From positions 102,331,455 to 102,395,454 of the forward strand of contig OX578152.1 in assembly GCA_951213105.1 (NCBI GenBank): 64,000 bases of DNA, read 5' to 3'. Position numbers and translations under genes: made by a program. The notes under the pieces were generated by a model. It was given only the letters and a program-made list of their open reading frames with translations, did not search any database and was not told where the DNA came from. Position 1 is the stretch's first letter; every line of letters starts with the position of its first letter. Origin of the DNA: Amaurobius ferox (lineage: Eukaryota > Arthropoda > Arachnida > Araneae > Amaurobiidae). This document shows positions 24,945 through 35,595 of this stretch, piece after piece.

Positions 24945-25140
24945 GTTGGAAAATCAAAATTTCGGCTCCGTTAGAATCTGTTTCATGATATGCAAAGATT
25001 CAGTCCTCTAGGTTATATGGTCGATTCTGGAAAGTTTGTAAATACTTTTGGAACACCCTGTTCAATTTTCTTCAGCTTCTCTGAGTAATCAAAAATCCGT
25101 CTACGTTAGGTTCTGTTTCCTTGCCGGTAGAAGGTGTGTG
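24945..25140. repeat. Two further units of the 133-bp repeat
   Basis: Units at about 24950 and 25087 match the units at 23755 and 23888 (AATCAAAAATCCGTC, TTAGGTTCTGTTTCC). Confidence 0.45.
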
Positions 25141-25559
25141 TGTGAAGGGCTTGATAAGACAAAAACACATTAAACAATTATTACGTAGATTTGCCTGAAA
25201 CTTGAAAATTCAATTCTCAATTAGCAACAAAGTAATTTTTCTATACAGATATTAGTGAGAGCTGCCTTTTTACTTTTTTAAACTATAGGATATAGTATAG
25301 AGAAAGTAATGTTTTTACAAAAATGTTGGATTTCGAAATTTTGATCTTAGTATATGTTGTAGGATCTCTTGAACACATTTTGACTATTTTTAGAGTGGTG
25401 TCCGTCTGTCTATGACCCATTTCTTGCGTACAATATAACTGCCACAAATATTAATGAATTTTCGTGAAACTTGTCATCATGCCTTGTTAGCGAAAAATCC
25501 AAAACTAGATGGAATAATTTCAAGTTGGAGCTAGAAACTTATTCGAAATTTTATATTTA

Positions 25560-26470
25560 TTTAACATGGCAGCATAGGACAAAATTTAACGTAATCGTGC
25601 ATAAAAGGGTTTATTTATGGCTCAATGGTCCCGAAATTTCATAGTTACAATCATTGTTGTCAAACATAGTCGCATTAAAATTCTTTTATTCCTGACGTCA
25701 TTAGGCCCCCTCGGGGGTGCAAGTTATCTCTCCCTGGTTGTACATTGGCAAGTATGGTAGCAATCGAAAGATTGTCTATGACCTTTAAACTGGAGGGTAA
25801 TAATAATAAATTGTACTCATCAATTGTATCCACAATATTGATTTTTCATAAATTTTCTTGTAAAATTAACAAAACAACTAACAAAATTGGATTCTGGTAT
25901 GAGAAAGTCGAGCTGATTTTTCCAGTTAATTTTTATAAATCAGAAAGTTTTTTGTAATTTTTCTTTTGTCTTAGTTACATTTTTTACCACAGTAACTTTT
26001 TTCCCTATGATTATAATTAACATATCGAATATATACGAAATTTATTTGAAATTTTATATGTTTTCTTAACAAGGCGCATAGGACAAAATTTGCCATAATA
26101 ATTATGTATAAAAGGAGTTATTTATGACTTAATGACCACGGAATTTAACAGTTTCAGTCATTGTAGTTACAAATTACCGCGGTATAAGTTTTGCTTTCTT
26201 GACAATATTTACCCCCCTCCAGGGAGAACAATTTATCCCCACAAGGGTTTACATTGTTAAATTTGGTATAAATCCTCAGATTTTTTCAAGCCCCTTAAAC
26301 TGAAAGATATAATGCTATAATTGCGAACATTTTGACCAAAAATACATATTTTTCTAATTTTTTTCTTGCAAAAATAAGTAAATAAATAAAAAAAACCTTA
26401 CAAGTTACTTAAAAATGAATTCTAGTATGAGAGAGTTGAGGTAAGACATACACAACTGAATTTTTTGAAT
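25560..26470 (+). repeat. Dispersed repeat R3, two adjacent copies
   Basis: Copy 2 (about 25560-25940) and copy 3 (about 26040-26470) both read AAAATTT..C.TAAT, then TATAAAAGG.TTATTTATG, TTACAATCATTGT or its variant, and a C-rich/G-rich hairpin, then CATTG..AA.T.TGGTA. They match 955-1390 and are separated by about 100 bp. Confidence 0.5.
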
Positions 26471-27194
26471 TAAAAAGAGCTATATATCGGGGCAGATTAA
26501 GAAATTGTATTATTTAATCATAATCAATTTTAATATATTGGTTAATACTTCAGCTTTTTTACCTGATAAGAATTTCATAAAAATCTTTACACGATTAAAA
26601 ATCTCCAAAGCATCGAAAGTTAATTATTTGCAGATCAACGAGCTCGGCAGCGATTAAAGAAAGGAAATTAAAAGGACGCAATCGTGCTCAACAACTTGCT
26701 CCAGGGTTCTGTTTTGAAGTTTTCGGAAATAACATGACAATTTCTATATCAAGTGTGGCAACAGATGTTCCGTCCCTTGTAATCCTCGTAATTGCGAAAG
26801 CGATCAATACCCACATGCTGCGAGATGTTTCGACATGCGTCTTTACATTAATCGAGCTTTATATTTTCTGTTTTAGTAGTAAAATACAGAAGCTGTTTAC
26901 ATAGTATTAGAACGGTTTTATTGCGAAAAATAACGAAACATAAATTAATTAAAAAAATTCTGGCAACAACTTATTTTATAGAAACTACATTATCGTTCGC
27001 TGTAGTTAAATTTTGTCTATTTTAAAAATGGTGCATGTAAACTAACTTTGGATAGAAGGAAACGTTTCTGCTTTTTCTGAAGAGAAATGCACTTATTCTG
27101 TGATTAAATATAAGCCGAATAAACCATGTAATTCTTATTTCTAAATGCGATATAAACAATATTATTAATAATAAAAGAAGAAACCGTCAATAAT
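26471..27194. other. No gene recognised
   Basis: AT-rich DNA precedes the mariner pseudogene. Its 5' part may belong to the same decayed element, but no TIR was identified. Confidence 0.35.
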
Positions 27195-28140
27195 TGCTTT
27201 TAACCAGAAGAAGAATAGTAAATCAATATCCAAAGAAGGTACGACTACTTCATAAATAAAGTTTCTTGTCTCAAAAGAAAATCCACCTACTCAAAAGACA
27301 ATTGCAGCTTCAATGTATACATCTGTAGCGGCTGTAAACAAAATACTTAAAACTTCTTAGCTTCTTTAAGATTTAAATCTTAAAGAAGCTAAAAGTCTAA
27401 TGTTTATCGCCTTTTGACTGCACATGTGGTTAAGCGCCGAATACGCTGTAGAATTATCTATTAAAATCATTTAGCTGGTGACAGATGGAAATATTTTGTC
27501 ACAATTGATGAAACTTGGATCGATTTAAATGGACTGTAAGAAAAAGAAAATATACATTTACGATTGCAAAAGCGGCGAAAAAGACCTAAAATCTTTGTTC
27601 CAAGAATCAAAATAAAGTTTTAGTAACGGATTTATGGTTTTTGCTGACTTTTCGTACAACGGTTAATTAAAGTTAAGAAAAGTCGAAAAAATGTGAAAAT
27701 CAATTGAATATATTATCAAGATAATGTTTTCACTTAAAGAAATACCATTTATTTATCCACAATCTTAATAGAGTAGAACTTCACCGGGATAAAGATACCA
27801 ACCACTTATCATTAGCTACCGCAAATTTTCTTAAAAAAAATAAAATAATAAAATATACAGATATCAAAGCTATACCTTTCGCTCATATTCCTTCTACTTT
27901 TCCTAATATGCCACTAATGTATTATTGTGCTTTTGAATCACTAAAACGAAAACTTTCTAAAAACAGACCCAAAACTATTGTTTTGGGTCTGTAGACTATG
28001 GAAAGACTATGGAAACTGTGACTATGGAAAACTGTGAAAGAGGTGTGGAACAAAATACTACTCATATCTTTAAAAAAAAGCTCTATCTTGGAAATCAAGA
28101 TGTAGATTCATAGTGTAGAGAAATTACCATCAGATAGAAC
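27195..28140 (+). pseudogene. Mariner-superfamily transposase pseudogene
   Basis: On the plus strand, scattered frames spell a mariner/IS630-type transposase: WKYFVTIDETWIDL with the first catalytic Asp (about 27488-27530), VKIN..YYQDNVF (about 27697-27730), PNMPLMYYCAFESLKRKLS (about 27903-27965) and RPKT..GL with a tail LWKTV..VWN (to about 28050). The expected Asp in PLMDY reads Tyr. Stops and frameshifts occur throughout, and a perfect 36-bp palindrome sits inside. No product is possible. Confidence 0.7.
27357..27392. repeat. Perfect 36-bp palindrome without a loop
   Basis: The two 18-nt halves (TTAGCTTCTTTAAGATTT and its complement) meet with no spacer, inside the mariner-type pseudogene. 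Loopless perfect palindromes are uncommon and tend to be unstable. Confidence 0.9.
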
Positions 28141-28652
28141 ATTGAAGTAATAAATATTATTTCACACCTTAATTATATTGCTTTGAATTTGTTCTAAAAA
28201 TGTGTAAACAGTTTTATAACTGAAAATTTTTCATATCAATAATATTGGTAGTATAATTTAAATCGGATGTAAGCAGCACACAAATATTTTTTACATTCTG
28301 TAATAAATTTACTTCTGTCACTATCAAATAAACATGCACAATGTTCATCAAAGTATTTTTATGTTAAAGTTTTGCACATTTCTTGCCGACGCTCTAAATT
28401 TTATTTCAAATTATTTATTTCGCGCATATCTGAAATAATAATAATCGTGTTTAGAAAAAATTGTCATCTCCGAATAAAGTATTAGGTCCCGTGTCTACAG
28501 GTAGAAATAAAACCACAATTGAACAAAGCATTTTGTTCGACAAACAAACAAAAAGACGAGGAACTTTACATGTATTTTAAATTTAATATTGACCTCAGAG
28601 AATAACACTGATTCAGAGGAATAAATTTGTTCATCGAACATAAAACATTTTT

Positions 28653-28915
28653 GTCTGAAAAAGGTCTTCTTGCAAATGTTTGATGAAAGCGTTTAAGAAG
28701 AACAAATCAATCTGCTCATCTTAACTACTGAAATTTGTTTTTAGTTTTTATTTTATTTCATGAAACTTCTGTTTTCTTGATTTGCGATGTCCACAGCATA
28801 AAACACTTGTTCAAGAAATACTTTGTTTCAATCTGCCACTGTAAAACATTTGCAAGCATGTTACTGAAAGTTTCAGGGGAATTAGCGGTCCGTAATGGTG
28901 AGTAAGGCTTTTGAT
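28653..28915 (+). repeat. Target repeat T, left copy
   Basis: About 265 bp, roughly 92% identical to 36362-36631. Both copies run from a CTGA(A/G)AAAG start to GAGTAAGG..T..TGATA and then directly into a (TA)n tract. The two copies bracket the whole N1/N3/N4 cluster in direct orientation. Confidence 0.75.
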
Positions 28916-28938
28916 ATATATATATATATATATATATA
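28916..28938. repeat. (TA)n tract at the left junction of the Naiad cluster
   Basis: A run of TA dinucleotides lies between repeat T and the inverted N1 copy. The inverted copy ends at an internal TATATATAG word of the pLTR and merges into this tract. Confidence 0.9.
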
Positions 28939-30297
28939 GAAAAATAGAAATATACAAAGTGAAAAAAACATGTAAAAAGGAAGGAAGGCTCGGCAAAAAG
29001 CTTACATTATGGCGGTAAGGGGTTGTGACCTTACTCCCCAGTTCAACGAGCTCGTCAAAATCGCCGCGGCATTTTCACTCCTGGTCGCCAGCCCTGGCCC
29101 AAGCCAACCTCCGGAGTGACTTTGAAATCATCACGAGACCTGGATAGAGATGTGTACGAGAGCCATATCACCACAAATAAAGCCAGCTGAATTGCCGACT
29201 CAAATGAAATGTAGTTCCAGCCGCGGTCCTGTGATCACAGTGCGGTCCTGTCATATGGAGGGTTCGATGATTTTGTCTCTAATTGAACTCAAAAAATACT
29301 TAAGTCTTACACCATATGCAAAATTGTTTCTGTATAAATTATCAATATTTTTAATCATAAAGGAAATTGGATATTTATTAAAAAATGCTTGTTTTAAAAA
29401 TTCTTGATCAAAATTGATACGTAAATGTTCCTCTTTGATAGTTCTTTTTATTCTGATTAAACCTCCCAAGAAAACATTGCGAAACACATTCAAATGTATG
29501 TTGGAGTTCCAATGTATAATTCCAATAATAGGTAGTTTAAATTGTTTTCTTTTATCATATATGGTGAATATGAGAGGGATTTGACTATAGTTGATATTCA
29601 AATCCAAAAATTCGACTTCTTTGTTATTTTTAAGAGGGTTTTCCTTCAAGATGAGGTTTGGTGGATAAAAATCAAAGTTCATTGTGTAGTTTTCATTCTC
29701 ATAGCCAATAATTACGTCATCCACATAACGTAGGTATATGATTTCGTTGTTTATATGAGATCTTCTTTCATAAAAACTAAGATATATATCAGCCAATATG
29801 GAAGAACATCCCCCCCCCCCCCCATGGGGATGCCCTTAATTTGTTGATAAATAGACAATCCGTTGTAAAGGTAATTTTCTTTAATAACTATTTTGATTAT
29901 AGACTTGAATTTATTGAATTCCAGACTCCTTTTTAAATCATATTCTTCAAACAAGCTGTAAAGTATATTTGTCATGTCATCTAGATCTATGGTATTAAAT
30001 AGCTCTTGGAAATCATAAGTTCTTAAGTGCAAAGGATGTTTATGATCTTTCAAAATATTGATCACTTGTAGACTGTTTTTTATAATATAGCTTCCTTGGT
30101 TATTAAGTTTCAGCAAAATAGGTTGTAAAATCTTCATTAACATATTATTGGCTTTCGTGAGATAGGTATTGCATCCGACAGTAACTGGTCTGAAAGTAAT
30201 AGGACTTTTATGAAGTTTCGGAATATTAATCAGATACGGATACTTTATAATTCCTGTATATTTGATACCAGTTAATAAATACAAAGCTTTGATTTTT
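28938..30297 (-). mobile_element. Naiad N1, inverted 5'-truncated copy
   Basis: This is the reverse complement of about 32895-34257 of N1, nearly identical. It covers most of the RT domain, the 3' UTR and the first part of the pLTR. Its element-3' end stops at an internal TATATATA word, about 90 bp short of the normal pLTR end. Its 5' end is cut in the RT domain and joined, with a few extra T residues, to the 5' pLTR of N1. Head-to-head inverted copies of this kind are typical of Penelope-like elements. Confidence 0.9.
29251..30296 (-). pseudogene. Truncated Naiad reverse transcriptase in the inverted copy
   Basis: Minus-strand frames 30296-29800 and 29796-29251 together carry the PLE RT core: IPKLHKSP, motif A TYDFQELFNTID, motif B QIKGIPMGG, then ADIYLSFYE, the catalytic RYVDDV (motif C) and VEFLDLNI. 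Between motif B and ADIYL the coding strand has 13 Gs after the ATG of GIPMGG. The direct N1 copy has 9 and the expected number is 8, so the frame breaks there. The EN domain and linker are absent. The frame also reads through into the pLTR (ATG at 30359), which is an accident of the junction. Confidence 0.85.
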
Positions 30298-30301
30298 TTT
30301 T

Positions 30302-30529
30302 CGGCGATTTTGACGAGCTCGTTGAACTGGGGAGTAAGGTCACAACCCCTTACCGCCATAATGTAAGCTTTTTGCCGAGCCTTCCTTCCTTTTTACATGT
30401 TTTTTTCACTTTGTATATTTCTATTTTTCTATATATATAGTGTTTGGTACCCTCTGCTGCCTTGCGCAAAAGTTACTAAAACATCTTTATTTCCGATTTT
30501 TCAATTTCTATATATTTATATTCTATATT
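30302..30529 (+). repeat. N1 5' pseudo-LTR
   Basis: It is identical to 34121-34348 except for a C/T difference near 30373 and the drift of the terminal TA-rich end. It starts exactly at CGGCGATTTT, the right half of a GCCG/CGGC palindrome that is complete in the 3' copy. It contains the conserved hairpin at 30334-30353. Confidence 0.9.
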
Positions 30530-31227
30530 TTGAGTAATGTAATCCAGCTGCAATGCGCTAATTACATCTAAACATATCTAATATAACCCCTCTTCCTCTT
30601 TTCAATGGGCTTTGATATGTTCCGTGGGTTACATCTCGGGCCGCTGGCGTGTTGGAGTTGGCCTTCCGTGTGATGAAATATCGCGTGCGGGAGTGGTTAG
30701 TGTACTTGAGTTTTGTTGCGGCAGAGGAAGTCATGAATCCCCGTGTCTATTTCCCAGCTTGGTATATCTATATATGTTTTTAGTTTATCGTGTTTATATG
30801 TCTTGTATAACTGTTGTATAATGAGTATTTCTTGTGAAATTCTTGAATGTTACAGAAATCTTCATCAAAAACAAAAGAAAAAACTAAATAATCTACATAA
30901 AATCTCCATAAAAATTATAAGATATTGTTAAAAAAGTATATCACTTCTATTTCTTCGGATGTTATTTACGTATTTTCTGATTTGGATTGAGTATTGAAGG
31001 GACTTTGTGAGGGCATGGTCTGTACGCTTTATTTCTACTGATGGTACAGTGGCTATTTTTTAAGTAGGCTAACTTTATACTATTCACTCTATATAAGAGT
31101 ATAAACTATAACAAATTTATGATGATACACAATATAATGAGATAGCGACTGGCAAACATTTAAGGTATATTTTTATATCCTTGAATTGCCCGGTATCACG
31201 GTATCAGGTATCCGTGAGATCGACATC

Positions 31228-33936
31228 ATGCTACCTGCAAAAGATTTAAGCAAAACTTCAATCAGAAACTATTTTCAACCGTTAGCAAAGTGTGATATAC
31301 AACAAAAAATTGTAAAATATATTGATCTAAGTACTTGTCACGATATACCAGCTGAACCTCATAATTATAATGAAATTTTGACTCATATTAATGATTCAGA
31401 GTATAGAAGTAATTTTCGTAATATGAAATCATTCAAATTTCAAAAGTGTAAATCAAAACGATGTATGCTCTGCCCTAGTGCAGATCCAGACATCATAAGT
31501 CAATCTACTAAACATCGACTTTTCTGCAAGGCTTTCCAATGCATCTATTTGATAAAATGTAATTCTTGTGCGAAGTGCTATATTGGACAGACTAAAAATC
31601 CTTTAAACATCCGTATAAACCTGCATCGTAATCACATAAAGAAAAATCAAAGCAACAATCAAGAATGCCATTTGCTCTATACACATTTCCAGGATCACTC
31701 TTTCAATAATATTACAGTTTCAATTATTGACTTTGTTATAAAAACTCAACCTCGTTTATGGTGGGAAAACATACACATTCTGCAGAGAAATACCATCTAC
31801 CCTTATGGGCTTAACTCTGTTTTATTTAATAAGCTTTATAATAATGACTATTACCACTCTCAGCAAAACTTCAGTATCAATTATAGTTCCTTAAAAATAC
31901 GAAAAAGATGGTACAGAAGTAAAAACAAGAAAAAACAAAATTTGGAATTTAGCATGGAATCTTTTCGGAGTTTTATACGGGATGTGTATGGATATGCTGA
32001 TCATAAACCTGATAATATACGTACTTATATTCTGTCTATACGCAAAAAATTCATGCTTAACATTTGGAAAACTTGGATAAAGCAATTAACAGTCTGGAAA
32101 ACGAAAGAAACAAATTTGTTTCAGAAACTGAATTTGGCTACTACTAGCGATTGGCTTAAAAAACGTTTAACTTCCTTAAAATCAAATTACAGAATGAAGA
32201 AGAAGATATTGTTACACACTCAACTTATTTAAATCTCCTTTTCCAGAACAAAACTTTTAATCGTATTCCATTTCGACATATTTTAAAAGACCATCAAGAT
32301 ACCCTTCCAATCAGCAACTTGAAAATCAGGACTTCTTATCGTTATGTCATTCCTTTAGGAAGAAAAGCATTCAACTATAATATTTTAAGTCAAAATCTAC
32401 ATCTACCATATTTAACAGAATGCAAATGCAGAAACAATCCCTATTCCGATCCAATATTGGGTCATGTAGTAACAGGTGATTGCAGAGTTCTTGTAGATAC
32501 CACTTTAATACAGGCTTTCAAACTGGGTACTAAATATAGAAATCCGTATCATGGAGATCCGTTTACGGCATTTCGAGAGGACATTGATCGATTCATTTAT
32601 AAACTTTCCATTCAATACAGTATGCCAGATATGGCATTCCATCAATGGCGATCTAAGATGTGCAAGGACTACAAGTACTATTATAAAAAACTCTACCAAC
32701 CTCCTGACCAATGTAAAATAAACTTCCATCTTCTGAAGAACATTCAAAATCAATTTATAATTACATATATTGACAAGGCATCAAGTAACTACGCATTTAC
32801 ATGTAAACTATTTTACATTAACATATTGAAAGAAAAATATGAAAATGAAGTTCTTTACAGTAAAATCAACCTCTCCCTTAAGGAAATCTCAAATAAAATC
32901 AAAGCTTTGTATTTATTAACTGGTATCAAATATACAGGAATTATAAAGTATCCGTATCTGATTAATATTCCGAAACTTCATAAAAGTCCTATTACTTTCA
33001 GACCAGTTACTGTCGGATGCAATACCTATCTCACGAAAGCCAATAATATGTTAATGAAGATTTTACAACCTATTTTGCTGAAACTTAATAACCAAGGAAG
33101 CTATATTATAAAAAACAGTCTACAAGTGATCAATATTTTGAAAGATCATAAACATCCTTTGCACTTAAGAACTTATGATTTCCAAGAGCTATTTAATACC
33201 ATAGATCTAGATGACATGACAAATATACTTTACAGCTTGTTTGAAGAATATGATTTAAAAAGGAGTCTGGAATTCAATAAATTCAAGTCTATAATCAAAA
33301 TAGTTATTAAAGAAAATTACCTTTACAACGGATTGTCTATTTATCAACAAATTAAGGGCATCCCCATGGGGGGGGGGATGTTCTTCCATATTGGCTGATA
33401 TATATCTTAGTTTTTATGAAAGAAGATCTCATATAAACAACGAAATCATATACCTACGTTATGTGGATGACGTAATTATTGGCTATGAGAATGAAAACTA
33501 CACAATGAACTTTGATTTTTATCCACCAAACCTCATCTTGAAGGAAAACCCTCTTAAAAATAACAAAGAAGTCGAATTTTTGGATTTGAATATCAACTAT
33601 AGTCAAATCCCTCTCATATTCACCATATATGATAAAAGAAAACAATTTAAACTACCTATTATTGGAATTATACATTGGAACTCCAACATACATTTGAATG
33701 TGTTTCGCAATGTTTTCTTGGGAGGTTTAATCAGAATAAAAAGAACTATCAAAGAGGAACATTTACGTATCAATTTTGATCAAGAATTTTTAAAACAAGC
33801 ATTTTTTAATAAATATCCAATTTCCTTTATGATTAAAAATATTGATAATTTATACAGAAACAATTTTGCATATGGTGTAAGACTTAAGTATTTTTTGAGT
33901 TCAATTAGAGACAAAATCATCGAACCCTCCATATGA
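31228..33936 (+). pseudogene. Naiad N1 polyprotein: GIY-YIG endonuclease plus PLE reverse transcriptase (two frameshifts)
   Basis: The protein would nick DNA and copy the element RNA at the target site. From the first ATG at 31228 the first frame (to 32232) carries a Cys-rich KCKSKRCMLCP motif and the GIY-YIG domain (CIYLIKCNSCAKCYIGQTK, then RINLHRNH and LWWENIHI with the catalytic-type Glu). The second frame (about 32180-33398) has the CxC linker ECKCRNN, TYIDKASSNYAF, IPKLHKSP, motif A YDFQELFNTID and motif B GIPMGG. The third (from about 33376) has ADIYLSFYE, RYVDDV and FLDLNI, ending at 33936. The breaks are a lost A in an A-run near 32178-32181 and an extra G in the G-run at 33368-33377. 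Both are homopolymer indels, so they may be recent mutations or assembly errors. No in-frame TGA codons are needed. Confidence 0.88.
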
Positions 33937-34120
33937 CAGGACCGCACTGTGATCACAGGACCGCGGCTGGAACTACATTTCATTTGAGTCGGCAATTCAG
34001 CTGGCTTTATTTGTGGTGATATGGCTCTCGTACACATCTCTATCCAGGTCTCGTGATGATTTCAAAGTCACTCCGGAGGTTGGCTTGGGCCAGGGCTGGC
34101 GACCAGGAGTGAAAATGCCG

Positions 34121-34333
34121 CGGCGATTTTGACGAGCTCGTTGAACTGGGGAGTAAGGTCACAACCCCTTACCGCCATAATGTAAGCTTTTTGTCGAGCC
34201 TTCCTTCCTTTTTACATGTTTTTTTCACTTTGTATATTTCTATTTTTCTATATATATAGTGTTTGGTACCCTCTGCTGCCTTGCGCAAAAGTTACTAAAA
34301 CATCTTTATTTCCGATTTTTCAATTTCTATATA

Positions 34334-34348
<15 letters not shown>
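34121..34348 (+). repeat. N1 3' pseudo-LTR
   Basis: It is a direct copy of 30302-30529 and ends in TA-rich sequence that merges with the (TA)n tract. It carries the hairpin GTAAGG / 8-nt loop / CCTTAC at 34153-34172. Confidence 0.9.

Positions 34349-34385
<37 letters not shown>
34339..34385. repeat. (TA)n tract between N1 and N3
   Basis: A pure TA run of about 47 bp. It joins the 3' end of N1 (plus strand) to the 3' end of N3 (minus strand), so both elements end on the same microsatellite. Confidence 0.95.
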
Positions 34386-34390
<5 letters not shown>

Positions 34391-35561
34391 AAAAGGAATA
34401 CTTAAAAACTGAAAAGCAATAAATAGATGAATGCGAAAGACGAAAAGTATCACTAGTGGCCGGGGGGAGTTGTGACCCCCACTCTCCGGTTGAGCAAATG
34501 CTTTATGCCATGGCGACACTCCCGGAAGCCGATACTTATACATGGAATGGCCTCAATACTGAACAGCAAAAACGCGCAGCAAAAATACAAATATTCAAAT
34601 TGAAAGATACACGAAAAACCAGTTCAATTTCTCTATGCTTTAACAAAAGAAACTACCCTATAACCCGTCTCTACAAAATTCAAAAACTAATCTTACCAAA
34701 AAAGTCCGATGTACAAAACTCCAACCAGAAGTCAACCTCACCAATATCCGAACCCAATTCACGTGAGACAAAGCTATTTATACAAAGTTTTAACAGTTTA
34801 AATATCTGCCCTTACATTCAGTTACAGTTAGCCCATTGAATTCTGAAAGTATTTTAATTACAAAACCCATGGGGTAACCATGTTTTACAGCTTCATCCAT
34901 AAACTCTGCATCGTATAGTATTTGATCACTTTCCCTACTATTCAAACGTTTATTTCTATTCAATTGGTTAATGATAATATTACGAAAAACATTTTATGTA
35001 AATTACTTGACCAAGGTGTTATGAAATTTATTTTAAATGGAAAATTTTTTCTCTTATCAAAAATTCTGAAATATGTTTTATCATTGTCTTTAATTATCCA
35101 CAAGTCTAAATAATTTAAACTTTCATCCGAATTGCAAGGAGTTTCTATAATTTTTAAAGTTTGTGGATAAAAACTAAAATCCATTTTAAAATCTGCAGCA
35201 TTACAACACAAAATCACGTCATCGACGTATCTCATGTAAACCATTTCATTTAGTATATGGGTACCCGTTTCATACTTGTCGAGATAGATGTCTGCAAGAA
35301 CCGAAGAACAACTTCCCCCCATAGGGATACCTTTAATCTGCTTGTAATAACCCTTACCATTGTAAAGTACAGTTTCGAAAAGGACCAGTTTCACCAATGC
35401 AGTATACCTTGTCAGCGACATCGATAAATACAATTTGTGTGTATTGTATAATTCAATCACTATATTAAACAAATCATTTATATCAATATTATTGTAAAGA
35501 TCGCTAAAATCATAGCTCTTATACACCACATTATGCGGTATGCTCTTTAATTTATTAATTG

Positions 35562-35562
<1 letters not shown>
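34386..35562 (-). mobile_element. Naiad N3, 5'-truncated
   Basis: A minus-strand Naiad fragment, of a different family from N1 and N2. It contains the second half of the RT, the 3' UTR and a pLTR-type 3' region with the conserved hairpin (34463-34480). Its 5' end stops in a TA run at 35563-35592. Confidence 0.85.
34790..35562 (-). pseudogene. Naiad N3 reverse transcriptase fragment
   Basis: The frame from 35562 reads motif A YKSYDFSDLYNNIDI, motif B QIKGIPMGGSCSSVLADIYLD, motif C RYVDDVI, then ETPCNSDESLNYLDL. At about 34993-35003 a single A is missing from an A-run. The C-terminal part continues in the next frame (FRNIIINQLN, then HGYPMGFVIKIL, then FNGLTV) to a TAA at 34790-34792. N2 has the matching end (FRNLIVNQMK, GYPPAFLIRL, YNGLTA). 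The EN domain, linker and N-terminal RT are absent. Confidence 0.85.

Positions 35563-35592
<30 letters not shown>
35563..35592. repeat. (TA)n tract between N3 and N4
   Basis: A TA run of about 30 bp separates the truncated 5' end of N3 from the 3' end of N4. Confidence 0.95.

Positions 35593-35595
<3 letters not shown>

Larger units (their letters stand above)
30302..34348 (+). mobile_element. Naiad N1, full-length Penelope-like element
   Basis: The element has a 5' pLTR (30302-30529), a leader, a GIY-YIG/RT coding region (about 31228-33936), a 3' UTR and a 3' pLTR (34121-34348), then a (TA)n tract. The two pLTRs keep a constant 3819-bp offset and differ by about one substitution before the TA end, so insertion was recent. 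The N-terminal endonuclease with a CxC linker places it among the Naiad group of PLEs, a group known for pseudo-LTRs and a bias for microsatellite targets. It was inserted into the TA tract at the 3' junction of the older N3/N4. Confidence 0.9.

Noticed and set aside
29751..30359. ATG-started minus-strand ORF of 202 codons as a separate gene
   Set aside because: Its start lies in the 5' pLTR and the frame only fuses by chance to the truncated RT of the inverted N1 copy.
30334..30360. Hammerhead ribozyme in the Naiad pLTR
   Set aside because: I looked for the CTGATGA and GAAA core words in the right order near the hairpin and did not find them; the block is a different structure.
28920..34400. 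Reading the inverted and direct N1 copies as a single palindromic assembly artefact
   Set aside because: The copies differ in length and in G-run length, and a pLTR lies between them; inverted truncated copies upstream of the pLTR are a known PLE insertion pattern.
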